64,000 bases of DNA, from NCBI GenBank assembly GCA_946481345.1, contig CAMLMY010000005.1, positions 31,791 through 95,790 of the forward strand. The letters are read 5' to 3'. This document shows positions 41,978 through 51,000 of the stretch, in pieces; position 1 is the first letter of the stretch, and each line of letters starts with the position of its first letter. The position numbers and the translations under genes were made by a program. Below the pieces are notes generated by a model, which ran no database searches, had not been told where the DNA came from, and saw only the letters and a program-made list of their open reading frames with translations. This DNA is from an uncultured Gilliamella sp. (GTDB taxonomy: Bacteria > Pseudomonadota > Gammaproteobacteria > Enterobacterales > Orbaceae).

Positions 41978-42148
41978 TTACTTAATTCTATATGAAGCTG
42001 ATTTATTGATCTCAAAGCTTAAAGTATACGATCGAATTTCTTGACCATTATTTATATACTTTAATTCAATAGCCCATCGATTTTTTCGGTAATTAAAAAT
42101 ATTTCGTAGAGCATTACATATTGATAATAATTTTTTTAATAAAAACAT
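41978..42148 (-). CDS. Small basic protein of unknown function upstream of cas8e
   Basis: A 56-residue ORF from ATG at 42148, chosen because TAGGAGA lies 7-8 bp before it; a longer in-frame start exists at 42208 without such a site. The N-terminus is hydrophobic and basic (MFLLKKLLSICNALRNIF), the C-terminal half looks like a small beta hairpin (WAIELKYINNGQEIRSYTLSF). I do not recognise a family. It lies 69 bp before the cas8e start on the same strand and would be first in the cas transcript. A Cas regulator, a CreT-like toxin or an unrelated gene are all possible. Confidence 0.55.
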   Translation of the reverse strand: MFLLKKLLSICNALRNIFNYRKNRWAIELKYINNGQEIRSYTLSFEINKSASYRIK

Positions 42149-42279
42149 AAAACTTTCTCCTATATAAAAAAAACAATTGGAAAATATTAGCAATGCATGT
42201 ATACTCAACGAGTGCTTATATCGATGATTATCTCATGCAATGCTAATAATATTTAGCTAGTTTACCGTAGCCTTTATTT

Positions 42280-42308
42280 AATTTAGCATAGAAGTTTCTG
42301 TAAAGCAA
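42280..42308 (-). promoter_or_regulatory. Candidate promoter for the small ORF and cas operon
   Basis: On the minus strand TTGCTT (42303-42308), 17 bases, TAAATT (42280-42285). Both boxes are partial matches. An alternative -10, TTATAT, lies at 42314-42319 directly beside the AAG of the guide target. Either would be covered or flanked by Cascade bound at the target. Confidence 0.35.
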
Positions 42309-42317
42309 CAAAAATAT

Positions 42318-42341
42318 AAGGTAGTTAGCAATAATAAATAC
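42318..42341 (+). promoter_or_regulatory. Putative Cascade target site of the mini-CRISPR guide
   Basis: AAG (42318-42320), the canonical type I-E PAM, is followed by GTAGTTAGCAA, identical to the first 11 bases of the mini-array spacer at 42428. Over 20 positions 17 match; mismatches fall at 12, 16 and 19, and position 12 is one of the flipped-out bases that Cascade does not read. Matching beyond position 20 is lost. Confidence 0.65.
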
Positions 42342-42374
42342 TAAAACGGAAAATATGAAATGCTTTTAGTTATA

Positions 42375-42383
42375 TGTTATAAT
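42375..42383 (+). promoter_or_regulatory. Extended -10 promoter of the mini-CRISPR RNA
   Basis: TGTTATAAT, a perfect extended -10 (TGnTATAAT). Predicted start near 42390, about 10 bases before the degenerate repeat. No good -35 is needed with this element. Confidence 0.65.
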
Positions 42384-42389
42384 TAAATC

Positions 42390-42480
42390 GCTAAAAAATA
42401 GTTCCTTATATTAATAGGGATAAACCAGTAGTTAGCAACAATGAAGATACGTTCCCCACTCTCGTGGGGATTTTCATCTC
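42390..42480 (+). ncRNA. Putative crRNA-like regulatory RNA from a degenerate mini-CRISPR (CreR/CreA type)
   Basis: Divergent repeat 1 (42399-42427) matches the local repeat at 21 of 29 positions, including the AGGGATAAACC end that gives the 5' handle. Two of its changes (G to A and C to T) compensate each other, so the 7-bp stem survives with one G-U pair. A 21-23 nt spacer (to 42450) follows. Hairpin 2 (42453-42470) has TCCCCAC/GTGGGGA, again 7 bp with a 4-base loop, followed by ATTTTC, so it could serve as both Cas6e site and terminator. The spacer matches the site at 42321 beside an AAG PAM. Known CreR and CreA RNAs guide Cascade to repress cas or toxin promoters; that role is inferred here. 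Confidence 0.65.
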
Positions 42481-42691
42481 AAAGTTAAATAGATAAAAAG
42501 TTATTATTATTTTAACGAATATCAATCTTTAAAAATGTGAGCTTAGTTTACTTTTTTAAATTTTTTTGTTTTTTATCTATTCTTTCTATTTATTTGATAA
42601 CTCAATATTTTAAGATTATGGCTATTGACCTTTAACGCACTTTCTGCCTAGTGTTGTTAGGTCCAAAACCGATATTATGTGCGACTTTAAT

Positions 42692-42722
42692 TTGACGGTT
42701 TGGATAGCTTAATGTTTATAAT
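42692..42722 (+). promoter_or_regulatory. Probable promoter of frdC
   Basis: TTGACG (42692-42697), 19 bases, perfect TATAAT (42717-42722). The spacing is slightly long. No clear FNR site was seen. Confidence 0.5.
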
Positions 42723-42781
42723 ACTTAATTAAACTCTAAAAACGTTAACTACTTAATAATGGTACCCACATTGAGAAAGTT

Positions 42782-43213
42782 ATGATTAAAAAAAGTAATG
42801 ATAATTATCAATCACATAATAATATAAGTAATATCAGTAATCAGTCTGAATATAGTGATTTACCACAAAAACAATCTCGATTTTGTTCAATCATTAACAA
42901 ATTAATTCCCTTTGCGATGCTTTGGGGCAGTTTAATGTTGATGTATGGCGTAATATGCATGTATACCAATAGTATGGGACAAGATGAGTTTTACCGCTTT
43001 ATCTTTTTTTTACGTAGTCCTTTTGTTGTTGTGCTCAATTGCCTAGCATTATTAGTTGCTATTTGCCATTCAATAAGTTGGTTTAATTTAGTCCCTAAAG
43101 TTATTTTTTCAACAAGATCGAATAAGAGAGCACAAGATTATTTATTCACTATCGGTTTATGGTTAGTGACAATCGCTATTTCAATTTGCTTAGTGTTATT
43201 TGTTTTAAAATAG
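42782..43213 (+). CDS. frdC: Fumarate reductase membrane anchor subunit FrdC (orphan)
   Basis: A 143-residue protein with three membrane segments at about 43-62, 78-97 and 121-141. The match to FrdC is clear in FFLRSPFVVVLNCLALLVAICHS, SWFNLVPKV and the last segment. The histidine corresponding to E. coli FrdC His82 is kept (CHS). The glutamate that E. coli has at position 29, important for quinone chemistry, appears to be replaced by a hydrophobic residue (SLMLMYG region). The N-terminal 40 residues are extra and Asn/Ser-rich. frdD follows, but frdA and frdB, normally directly upstream, are not in this window. Confidence 0.82.
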   Translation: MIKKSNDNYQSHNNISNISNQSEYSDLPQKQSRFCSIINKLIPFAMLWGSLMLMYGVICMYTNSMGQDEFYRFIFFLRSPFVVVLNCLALLVAICHSISWFNLVPKVIFSTRSNKRAQDYLFTIGLWLVTIAISICLVLFVLK

Positions 43214-43227
43214 ATGGTATTTATCCA

Positions 43228-43584
43228 ATGAAAAATCAAGAAATTCAAACTGCACATTCAAAGGGAAGTCTTGCAAAAGGATTATTTGTTTTAGGTGGCA
43301 CATGGGCTGCGATATTTTTGCCAGCCATCATGATAATAATTGCATTCATTATTCCTTTTGGTAATGCAACAACGCGTTCTTATATACTTAAAGTAGTAAA
43401 TACAGAAACGGGTAAATTATTTTTATTTTTAATGATTTCATTGCCGATTTGGTGCGCATTACAGAAGATTATTACTATTTTGCATCAGCATAATATCCAT
43501 CCAAAACGGGAAAAAATACTTACCGTTGCGCTAGCCCTTGCATGGACTATGCATGCCGTTTATATTTTGTTTGTCCGAAGTTAA
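43228..43584 (+). CDS. frdD: Fumarate reductase membrane anchor subunit FrdD (orphan)
   Basis: The start was set at 43228, after the frdC stop, giving MKNQEIQTAHSKGSLAKGLF and 118 residues, the FrdD length; an upstream in-frame start at 43159 would overlap frdC by 55 bp. The FrdD pattern GLFVLGGTWAAIFLPAIMI, FLFLMISLPIWCAL and QHNIHPKREK matches. Three membrane segments. FrdC and FrdD hold FrdAB on the inner membrane and provide the quinol site. The ribosome binding site is weak, so coupling to frdC is likely. Confidence 0.82.
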   Translation: MKNQEIQTAHSKGSLAKGLFVLGGTWAAIFLPAIMIIIAFIIPFGNATTRSYILKVVNTETGKLFLFLMISLPIWCALQKIITILHQHNIHPKREKILTVALALAWTMHAVYILFVRS

Positions 43585-43618
43585 CTAAAATAGAGTTTGA
43601 TATATTGAATCGATAAAA

Positions 43619-43642
43619 AGCGTTATCCAGTTGGATAACGCT
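43619..43642. terminator. Bidirectional terminator after frdD
   Basis: AGCGTTATCC-AGTT-GGATAACGCT, a 10-bp perfect stem with a 4-base loop, in the convergent gap; AAAA lies before it, giving a T-run on the minus strand. Confidence 0.82.
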
Positions 43643-43657
43643 AATTAATGTTAAACA

Positions 43658-44515
43658 TCAGTAATAGGTCATTTCTCTAACAATATTAGTTTGTTTATTT
43701 TTTTGATCGTGTCTTATTTTAGTCGCGGTGAGCCAATCGTTTTTACCATCGAAGGTTAAGAATTGAGTGGTATAATTCACTTCATCTTTGTTTGCCGATA
43801 GATAAGCTGATTGTATTGCAGTTAAGCGATATTGATTATCGTATTGATATGAAAAGTTACTTTCATTTTGGGTATTATTACTGAACTGATATAAAACTTT
43901 AGCTAATTGCTGTTGTTGATAATTAAAGGTATAAGATGACGTACCATTTTGATCAACACCGGTAAATTTACCCTCATCATCAACCCCTTTAACTTTCCAT
44001 TGTACCTGTTTGCTAATCAGACAATTGTTACTATCATATTGGTAACTATCCGTTTCAGTGAAGATAAAGTCTAACGCTTTTTTTGCTTGTTGTGATTCAA
44101 CGATTTTACCTTGTTCATCGGTTTTAAATTGAATGATACTGCTTGTTTTATATTCCAGATCTTCAATAAAGTTTTCCCAACCGGCGGTTGTTTTTTGCAA
44201 ATTTTCGGAATAAACACGTTTATTATCATCCGAGAACAAAATATATTGGCTTTGAGTAATTAATCCATTTTCATCATAATTGAGAATCTGTTTAACTGTT
44301 GACTCATTACGATTATTAATTATTGTTGTTGATGTTCTAACTTCTTGTTTAATTCCTTGAGCGGGTAAATCAATAAAATCCAAAATTTGAAAAATATAAT
44401 TATTTGCTTGAACCCTATTTTGAGTAAGATTTTCACTACAACTTAACGCCATTACAGTTGGTGAAAGCAACAATGTGCAAAGTGTTATAGAACAAGGTAA
44501 TGTTTGTTTTTTCAT
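43658..44515 (-). CDS. Exported protein of unknown function
   Basis: A 285-residue protein with a signal peptide (1-23, cleavage after VMA) and then CSEN. The rest is beta-rich and polar, with repeated motifs of the sort YQYDNQYRLTAI and NYDENGLITQSQY that resemble YD-type repeat strands. Two Cys near the mature start and one at about residue 158 (NNCLIS) could pair. I do not recognise a family. It lies 77 bp after the yejF stop on the same strand but probably has its own start signals. Confidence 0.55.
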   Translation of the reverse strand: MKKQTLPCSITLCTLLLSPTVMALSCSENLTQNRVQANNYIFQILDFIDLPAQGIKQEVRTSTTIINNRNESTVKQILNYDENGLITQSQYILFSDDNKRVYSENLQKTTAGWENFIEDLEYKTSSIIQFKTDEQGKIVESQQAKKALDFIFTETDSYQYDSNNCLISKQVQWKVKGVDDEGKFTGVDQNGTSSYTFNYQQQQLAKVLYQFSNNTQNESNFSYQYDNQYRLTAIQSAYLSANKDEVNYTTQFLTFDGKNDWLTATKIRHDQKNKQTNIVREMTYY

Positions 44516-44592
44516 AACTAACCTATAAATAGAGATAAATATTCATCCATTGGCAAACAGTGAACTAAATTCAACCATAGCTTTACGTACAA

Positions 44593-46326
44593 CTATTTTT
44601 TGCGCATTAATAACGCATTTTCCCAATCGACCTTTTTTTCTTGTTTTTGATTTTGTGAATTATCATTTTTGTGATCACCCTTTTCTATTTTTTCAGCTTT
44701 ATCAGCATGAATGAGGGTTCTGCTTCCTCTGCGATGAGGTTTATCTAAAAATGACAGTAACGCTTTGGTGTATTCATGTTCGCAAGAATAAAAGATCTTT
44801 TCTCGTGAACCTTGCTCGACAATTTGTGCATCTTTCATAACAATGACTTGATGACATATTGAATATATTAGTGCTAAATCATGACTAATAAAGAGATAAC
44901 TAAGCTGATATTTTTCCTGTAGAGATTTGAGTAACTCAATGATTTGCTTTTGAATAGTATGATCTAAAGATGAAGTTGGTTCATCTAAAATCAATAATTC
45001 TGGTTGTAAAATTAATGCTCGAGCGATAGCAATACGTTGCCGTTGTCCCCCAGAAAATTCGGTTGGATAACGAAAACGTAAATCAGGATCGAGACCAACT
45101 TCTTGCATGATTTCAATTACCGCTTTTTCACGTTCATTTTTACTCAGTTTTTTATGAGTAACTAAACCTTCGCTAATAATTTGCTCAACATTAAAACGAG
45201 GATTGAGTGACGAAAACGGATCTTGGAACACAACTTGCATTCGGCTTCTAAATGGTAACAGTTTTTTACCCGTTAAATTCTGTATTGGATGGCTATCAAA
45301 TAAGATTTCACCTTGAGATTTAATCAATCGTAAAATAGCCAAAGCTGTTGTACTTTTTCCTGAACCCGACTCACCGACAATACCCACTGTTTCACCTTGA
45401 TGTATCGTCAAACCCACATTATCAACAATTCTTTTTTGTTCGTGACTAAACAGCCTTTTTTTAGTTATTACATCAACATTAAGATGGTTAACGCTAAGCA
45501 ATATTCCTGGCGTTTGAGGCAAAACAACCGGATCACCACTTGGTTCGGAATTTAGCAAAGTTTGAGTATATTCATGTTCAGGACGCAAAAAGATACGTTG
45601 TTTACTATTATATTCAACAATTTTACCTTGTTGCATAACGGCCACTTTATCAGCTAACTTTTTGACAATACCAAGGTTATGCGAAATAAATAACAAACTC
45701 ATATTCAATTCATTTTTAAGCTCTTTAAGCAATTGAATAATCTGTGCTTGTACGGATACATCCAAAGCGGTGGTAGGTTCATCAGCAATTAATAATTTAG
45801 GGTGAGTTAGAATTGCCATGGCAATCATGACTCGCTGTCGCTCCCCACCCGATAGCTGATGAGGAAAAGCAGATAATTTATTTTTAGGCTCTTTAATTCC
45901 AACACGATCAAGATATTGCAATATTTCGCTACGGGCAGCATTAGGCCGCATACCACGATGCAATGAAAGTACTTCATAAAGCTGTTTTTCAACAGTATGT
46001 AATGGATTGAGCGATACCATCGGTTCTTGGAAAATCATACTAATTTGATTACCACGAATTTTACGAAGCTCTTTATCGGGTGCATGCAACAAGGATTGCC
46101 CTGCAAATAAAATATCACCCGTTGGGTAACTCACCTGTTCTTTACGTAATAAACGTAAAATGGATAATGCAGTTACGCTTTTGCCTGAACCTGACTCACC
46201 AACCAAAGCAAGTGTTTCTTGTTCATCAATATTAAAACTAACATTACTTACAACACGCGATTGTGATTGTGTATCACGTTTGAAAGCAATACTTAAATCC
46301 TCAACAGATAATAAAGTAGAACTCAT
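44593..46326 (-). CDS. yejF: Peptide ABC transporter ATP-binding protein YejF
   Basis: A double ATPase (577 residues) energising the YejABEF peptide importer. Each half has a Walker A (GESGSGKS near residues 38 and 318) and an ABC signature (LSGGERQRV, FSGGQRQRI). The Walker B segments are LLIADEPTTALD and LLILDEPTSSLD. The C-terminal extension of about 45 residues is charged and low in complexity. ATGA overlap with yejE. Confidence 0.95.
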   Translation of the reverse strand: MSSTLLSVEDLSIAFKRDTQSQSRVVSNVSFNIDEQETLALVGESGSGKSVTALSILRLLRKEQVSYPTGDILFAGQSLLHAPDKELRKIRGNQISMIFQEPMVSLNPLHTVEKQLYEVLSLHRGMRPNAARSEILQYLDRVGIKEPKNKLSAFPHQLSGGERQRVMIAMAILTHPKLLIADEPTTALDVSVQAQIIQLLKELKNELNMSLLFISHNLGIVKKLADKVAVMQQGKIVEYNSKQRIFLRPEHEYTQTLLNSEPSGDPVVLPQTPGILLSVNHLNVDVITKKRLFSHEQKRIVDNVGLTIHQGETVGIVGESGSGKSTTALAILRLIKSQGEILFDSHPIQNLTGKKLLPFRSRMQVVFQDPFSSLNPRFNVEQIISEGLVTHKKLSKNEREKAVIEIMQEVGLDPDLRFRYPTEFSGGQRQRIAIARALILQPELLILDEPTSSLDHTIQKQIIELLKSLQEKYQLSYLFISHDLALIYSICHQVIVMKDAQIVEQGSREKIFYSCEHEYTKALLSFLDKPHRRGSRTLIHADKAEKIEKGDHKNDNSQNQKQEKKVDWENALLMRKK

Positions 46327-47357
46327 CGATACACTCCCTTGTTTGGATCGAAAGCATCTCTGATTGCTTCACCAATAAATATAAGCAATGATAGCAAAGT
46401 TGCAATAATTAAAAATGAGCTAATACCAAGCCAAGGTGCTTGCAAATTATTTTTACCTTGTAGCAACAAACGACCAAGAGATGGCGAATCAATCGGTAAA
46501 CCAAAACCTAGAAAATCCAGAGAAGTTAATGTCGTAATTGAACCACATAAAATAAAAGGTAAAAATGTTAATGTTGCGACCATTGCATTCGGTAAAATAT
46601 GACGAAACATAATTTTGCTGTCGCCGACACCCATTGCTTTGGCGGCACGGATATAATCAAAATTACGGGTACGCAAAAATTCAGTACGCACAATTCCAGA
46701 TAAAGCCATCCAACCAAATAATACTGTTATTCCAAGTAACCACCAAAAATCAAGGGGTAAAATACTCGCCAGCAAAATAATCACAAATAGCTCAGGTAAT
46801 CCACACCAAATTTCGATAAAACGTTGTCCAATCAAATCAATTTTGCCACCATAATAACCTTGAACAGCGCCGATAATAACTGAGATAATCGTGGTAAAGA
46901 ATGTTAATAAAATGGCAAAGAACATAGAGATACGAAAGCCATATAATATATTTGCCAATACATCAAAACCAGCATCGGTCGTACCTAACCAATGAGAAAG
47001 TGATGGTGAAGTTGGAAACGTGCTTGGCGTATCATAAATTAACGTATTATAGCTATAACGAAATAGAGGCCATAAAATCCAACCATCTGCTTCTATTTTA
47101 TGCTGCACAGCCGGATCTAAAAAATTAGTTTGAGTATCAAATTGTCCACCGAATTCACTTTCAGGATAAAAATGAAAAATAGGTAAATAGTAATTATCCT
47201 GATATTTAATAAAAATCGGTTTATCGTTAGCAATAAAATCAGAAAATAGGCTAATTACAAAAAAAATCATAAACAACCAAAGCGAATAGTATCCACGCCG
47301 ATTGTGTTTAAATCGTTGCCAACGTTGCTGATTAATAGAGTAATTACTAGTCATCAA
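46323..47357 (-). CDS. yejE: Peptide ABC transporter permease YejE
   Basis: A 344-residue inner-membrane permease with the conserved EAA-type loop ([22 protein letters not shown]) near residue 240 and the family N-terminus ([18 protein letters not shown]). In E. coli YejABEF takes up peptides and microcin C. Overlaps by ATGA with both neighbours. Confidence 0.95.
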   Translation of the reverse strand: MMTSNYSINQQRWQRFKHNRRGYYSLWLFMIFFVISLFSDFIANDKPIFIKYQDNYYLPIFHFYPESEFGGQFDTQTNFLDPAVQHKIEADGWILWPLFRYSYNTLIYDTPSTFPTSPSLSHWLGTTDAGFDVLANILYGFRISMFFAILLTFFTTIISVIIGAVQGYYGGKIDLIGQRFIEIWCGLPELFVIILLASILPLDFWWLLGITVLFGWMALSGIVRTEFLRTRNFDYIRAAKAMGVGDSKIMFRHILPNAMVATLTFLPFILCGSITTLTSLDFLGFGLPIDSPSLGRLLLQGKNNLQAPWLGISSFLIIATLLSLLIFIGEAIRDAFDPNKGVYR

Positions 47358-48442
47358 TTGCGAGCCTCAAAGTCTATGCGTGGGTCAATTATCATATAAG
47401 ATAAATCGGATAATAGTTTAGCAATTAGTCCGATTAACGTAAAAATATACAACGAACCAAAAATAATCGGGTAGTCTCGTTGAATGATCGCCTCATACCC
47501 CAATAGCCCAAGCCCATTGAGTGAAAAAATAATTTCTATCAGTAACGAACCGGTAAATAAGATACCGACAAATGCAGCAGGAAAGCCCGATACAATAAGT
47601 AAAGTTGCATTACGAAATACATGCTTATAAAGAATTTGTCGTTCGCTTAGACCTTTGGCTCTAGCGGTTATGACATATTGTTTACGGATTTCATCTAAAA
47701 ATGAATTTTTGGTTAACATGGTTAACGATGCAAAACCACTGATCACCATTGCAATAGTCGGTAAACAGATATGCCAAGCATAATCTTTTACCTTACCCCA
47801 AAAATCGAGCTGCTCAAAATGGTTGGAAACTAATCCTCGTAATGGGAAAATATCCCAATAACTTCCACCGGCAAACAGCACAATGAGTAACACCGCCAAT
47901 AAAAAAGCGGGTATCGCATAGCCAATAATGATTAACGTACTTGACCAAAAATCAAAAGCCGATCCATCTTTAACCGCTTTGCGGATCCCTAAAGGAATCG
48001 AAATAAGATAGACAATGAGGGTACTCCAAAGGCCGAGTGAAATAGAAACAGGTAAACTTTTAATAATTAAACCTATTACAGATTCACTTTTAAAAAAGCT
48101 ATTGCCAAAATCAAACATGACATATTTTTTTAATGTTTCAAAATAACGTTCAATTATTGGTTTATCAAAACCGTACTGTTTTTCGATCATAGCCACAATT
48201 TGTGGATCAAGCCCGCGCGATCCCCGATAAGTTGACTCATTTTTAGGTTGTTGCAATTTTACAGCGCTATTATCACCCCCCGGCAAAATAGCTTGTCCTG
48301 CTTCTGGACCATTTTCAATCAGTGCTAATGCTTGATCAACTGGGCCACCTGGCGCTACTTGTACAATAAAAAAGTTAATCGTTAAAATAACAAACAGCGT
48401 AGGAATAATGAGTAATAATCGTCGAATAAGATAATTAAGCAT
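47354..48442 (-). CDS. yejB: Peptide ABC transporter permease YejB
   Basis: A 362-residue permease starting [20 protein letters not shown], the DppB/OppB-like start. The EAA-type loop is [22 protein letters not shown] periplasmic insert at about 30-95 is characteristic of YejB. It lies between yejA and yejE. Confidence 0.95.
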   Translation of the reverse strand: MLNYLIRRLLLIIPTLFVILTINFFIVQVAPGGPVDQALALIENGPEAGQAILPGGDNSAVKLQQPKNESTYRGSRGLDPQIVAMIEKQYGFDKPIIERYFETLKKYVMFDFGNSFFKSESVIGLIIKSLPVSISLGLWSTLIVYLISIPLGIRKAVKDGSAFDFWSSTLIIIGYAIPAFLLAVLLIVLFAGGSYWDIFPLRGLVSNHFEQLDFWGKVKDYAWHICLPTIAMVISGFASLTMLTKNSFLDEIRKQYVITARAKGLSERQILYKHVFRNATLLIVSGFPAAFVGILFTGSLLIEIIFSLNGLGLLGYEAIIQRDYPIIFGSLYIFTLIGLIAKLLSDLSYMIIDPRIDFEARN

Positions 48443-48443
48443 A

Positions 48444-50405
48444 TTAATGTTTCCGATTTTTAGTCAGGCTAGCTGCTTTATCTGCATCATACCACCAACT
48501 ATCTACGCCAATAGCGTAAGCGGGTTGAACAGCTGGCTGCCCAAATTTGTTCCAATATGCATAGTAAGTATTGCTGTTATACCACATTGGAATCATAGGA
48601 TATTCTTGAGTTAAGATGCGATCAAGAGCACGCCCAAGAGGAATGAGCTGAGCTTGATTATCTAAATTTTTAGTAATTTCAGCGATAATTCCGTCAATTG
48701 CTGGGTTATGTAATCCTGAAGCATTCCATGATGAATTAAGATAGTTACTTCCCCAAAGGATCATTAAGTCTGATGAGGGATAATTTTCAGCACCATAAGT
48801 ACGTGGCATCATATCATAATCACGCTCACGCAAACGACGTGTGAACTGAGCATAATCAAGTGACACGATTTTCATTGTGATACCTAAACGAGCTAAGTTT
48901 TGCTGAAAAGGTATCGCATATTTAATATCATCCCCAAGATATGTAACAAGTTCAAATTCAAAAGGTTGATTGGTTTTAGCATTGACTAATTTACCTTCTT
49001 TAATAATCCATCTAGCTTGTTGAAGTAAGTCAGTCGCTTTTAATAAATTATCACGATTAAACCCAAGACCATCACTTTTAGGAATGTAAAAGGCATTCTC
49101 AAACGCTCGTTCAGGAATAATATCTTTATATTGATTAAGCCATTTTAACTCTTGTTCACTTGGCGTACCTATCGCCGCATAAATAGTATTTTCAAAAAAA
49201 CTGTAAGGTCTTTTGTAGCTATCATAATAAAAAGCGTGATTTAACCATTGAAAATCAAACGCTAAAGTAATTGCTTCACGAACTTTAACATCATTAAACA
49301 AATCTTTTTGCAAATTAAACGCTAACCATTTGGTATCTACAGCCGTTTGAATCGGTTTTTCCTGTTTGATAATATTATTTGAATCAAAATATTGGCCTTG
49401 ATATTGGGTAAACCAGTTTTTAGGCTGTCCCTCACCACGAAGATCATATTCACCCGCTTTAAAAGCTTCTAGCGAAATACTACTATCCATATAGTATTCA
49501 ATGCGTTTTTCATCGAAATTATTCATCCCTTTATTAACGGGTAAATTGCTTGCCCAATAGTTAGGATTGCGTCGATAAACCACATAATGTCCCATTTTAT
49601 AATTACTGATATAATAAGGTCCGCTGCCCACAGGAGGCGTAGCAATTGGCTCTGCAAAATTATGATTTTGCCAAAAATGTTGCGGTATCACAGGCATATT
49701 ACCAATAAAAGATAATAACTTTTCTCGATCTGTTTCTGGTAAATCGATGCGCACATGGTAATCATCCAGCGCTTTAACCGTAATGCCCTGATTATAGACA
49801 CGATATTGCGGAACGCCTTCAGTCATAAATTTTTGAAAGGTAAATTCAACATCATGTGCCGTAATCGGTTTACCATCTTGAAAACGGGCATCGGGATTAA
49901 TGGCAACTTCCGCCCAACGATAATTGTCAGAATAGGTAACGGATGTAGCAATTAGTGGATAAAAACTGGTAATATCATCCGCTAAGTTTGTAAAAAGGGT
50001 GTCGTATAATGATCCTGAGTTTTTTTCTGGCGCACCTCGACTAGCATAACGATTAAAATTATCAAAAGTGCCTATTTCAGCGAGCTTAATCGTTCCACCT
50101 TTTGGTGCTTTTGGATTTACATAATCAAGATGATCAAAATCTTCAGGATATTTAGGCTCACCTAATAAAGAAAAAGTAGTTTTATGATAGATTTTTTCAG
50201 TAACTTGAACAGGACCAACAAAATTAGCTTCATCATTTATTAATGGTTGATTTGATAAATCAGTATCAGTTTTAACCTCTATTGCCGTTGGTGATTGTTC
50301 TGGCTGAGTTTCTTGAGCATTAACCGTCATAGAACAAATAACTAACCCACTTATACAGCTTGTTATAAGTATTGCGTTTATTTTTTGTTTGATTTGGTTA
50401 ATCAT
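48444..50405 (-). CDS. yejA: Periplasmic peptide-binding protein YejA
   Basis: A 653-residue family-5 substrate-binding protein with a signal peptide (about 1-31, ending VNA). Conserved blocks include [20 protein letters not shown], the VGSGPYYI loop and [23 protein letters not shown]. It is longer than DppA-type proteins, as YejA is. An extra 60-residue Thr/Glu-rich stretch follows the signal peptide. First gene of yejABEF. Confidence 0.94.
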   Translation of the reverse strand: MINQIKQKINAILITSCISGLVICSMTVNAQETQPEQSPTAIEVKTDTDLSNQPLINDEANFVGPVQVTEKIYHKTTFSLLGEPKYPEDFDHLDYVNPKAPKGGTIKLAEIGTFDNFNRYASRGAPEKNSGSLYDTLFTNLADDITSFYPLIATSVTYSDNYRWAEVAINPDARFQDGKPITAHDVEFTFQKFMTEGVPQYRVYNQGITVKALDDYHVRIDLPETDREKLLSFIGNMPVIPQHFWQNHNFAEPIATPPVGSGPYYISNYKMGHYVVYRRNPNYWASNLPVNKGMNNFDEKRIEYYMDSSISLEAFKAGEYDLRGEGQPKNWFTQYQGQYFDSNNIIKQEKPIQTAVDTKWLAFNLQKDLFNDVKVREAITLAFDFQWLNHAFYYDSYKRPYSFFENTIYAAIGTPSEQELKWLNQYKDIIPERAFENAFYIPKSDGLGFNRDNLLKATDLLQQARWIIKEGKLVNAKTNQPFEFELVTYLGDDIKYAIPFQQNLARLGITMKIVSLDYAQFTRRLRERDYDMMPRTYGAENYPSSDLMILWGSNYLNSSWNASGLHNPAIDGIIAEITKNLDNQAQLIPLGRALDRILTQEYPMIPMWYNSNTYYAYWNKFGQPAVQPAYAIGVDSWWYDADKAASLTKNRKH

Positions 50406-51000
50406 CCTAATGTCATTCCTGTTTAATCACTCGTATAAATATCGGTAAGTGCCATTGAAATTATTGTCTTGATGATTCAAAACAATTATCCCATCTATAA
50501 TAGGCCATCTATTTTGCCAAACTTCAACTAAATGAGCAAAACCTAATTCATAAACTCAAGAATAAATACAAACGTTAACATTAATACCGATATTACATTT
50601 ATTAATAGCTGTCTTTATGAGTAGATAAACATAGCACTTAATCCATTTAGCCTTTTAAAAAAACAAGTTTTTTGTAAAAAAATTTCAGGTTAACATGACG
50701 TTTCAGTATAAAACTCTAAATTATTATCTGTATTTTTATATTAAACCAGTTATATTAGTACCAGAACAAATTATAAGCTTTCTATTCATTAGAATCTAAA
50801 TAGATTAGTAAACAACCTTAACAAAAGAATTAACCACAAAAAATCGATTTACTAGCACAATATCTGTTTAGCTAAACGATAGGGCATATAATAAAATTAA
50901 TTATATGAAGTTATTTGGTTTTTCTTTATATTTTTAGTTCTGTTATCCAATAAAAAATATGAATCAATCTATCGACAATTAAAAAAGGATAATAATTATA
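50406..51000. other. Divergent intergenic region yejA / cas3 (595 bp)
   Basis: AT-rich, with no ORF. A perfect TATAAT at 50887-50892 (weak CTGTTT -35) could drive cas3, leaving a 5' leader of about 100 bases. No repeat-like element was seen here. Confidence 0.5.

Larger units (their letters stand above)
42209..42781. other. Regulatory intergenic region between the cas operon and frdC (573 bp)
   Basis: No ORF. From left to right: candidate minus-strand promoter (42280-42308), guide target with AAG (42318-42341), extended -10 promoter (42375-42383), degenerate mini-CRISPR (42399-42478), frdC promoter (42692-42722). Confidence 0.65.

Noticed and set aside
42451..42480. The GC-rich hairpin alone read as an ordinary terminator
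   Set aside because: No gene ends there on the + strand; the exact 7-bp stem, 4-base loop and position after the repeat-like element fit a CRISPR-derived hairpin better, although it may also terminate the RNA.
47215..47232. CGGTTTATC inside yejE
   Set aside because: Short match within a conserved coding region; no second half of a repeat.
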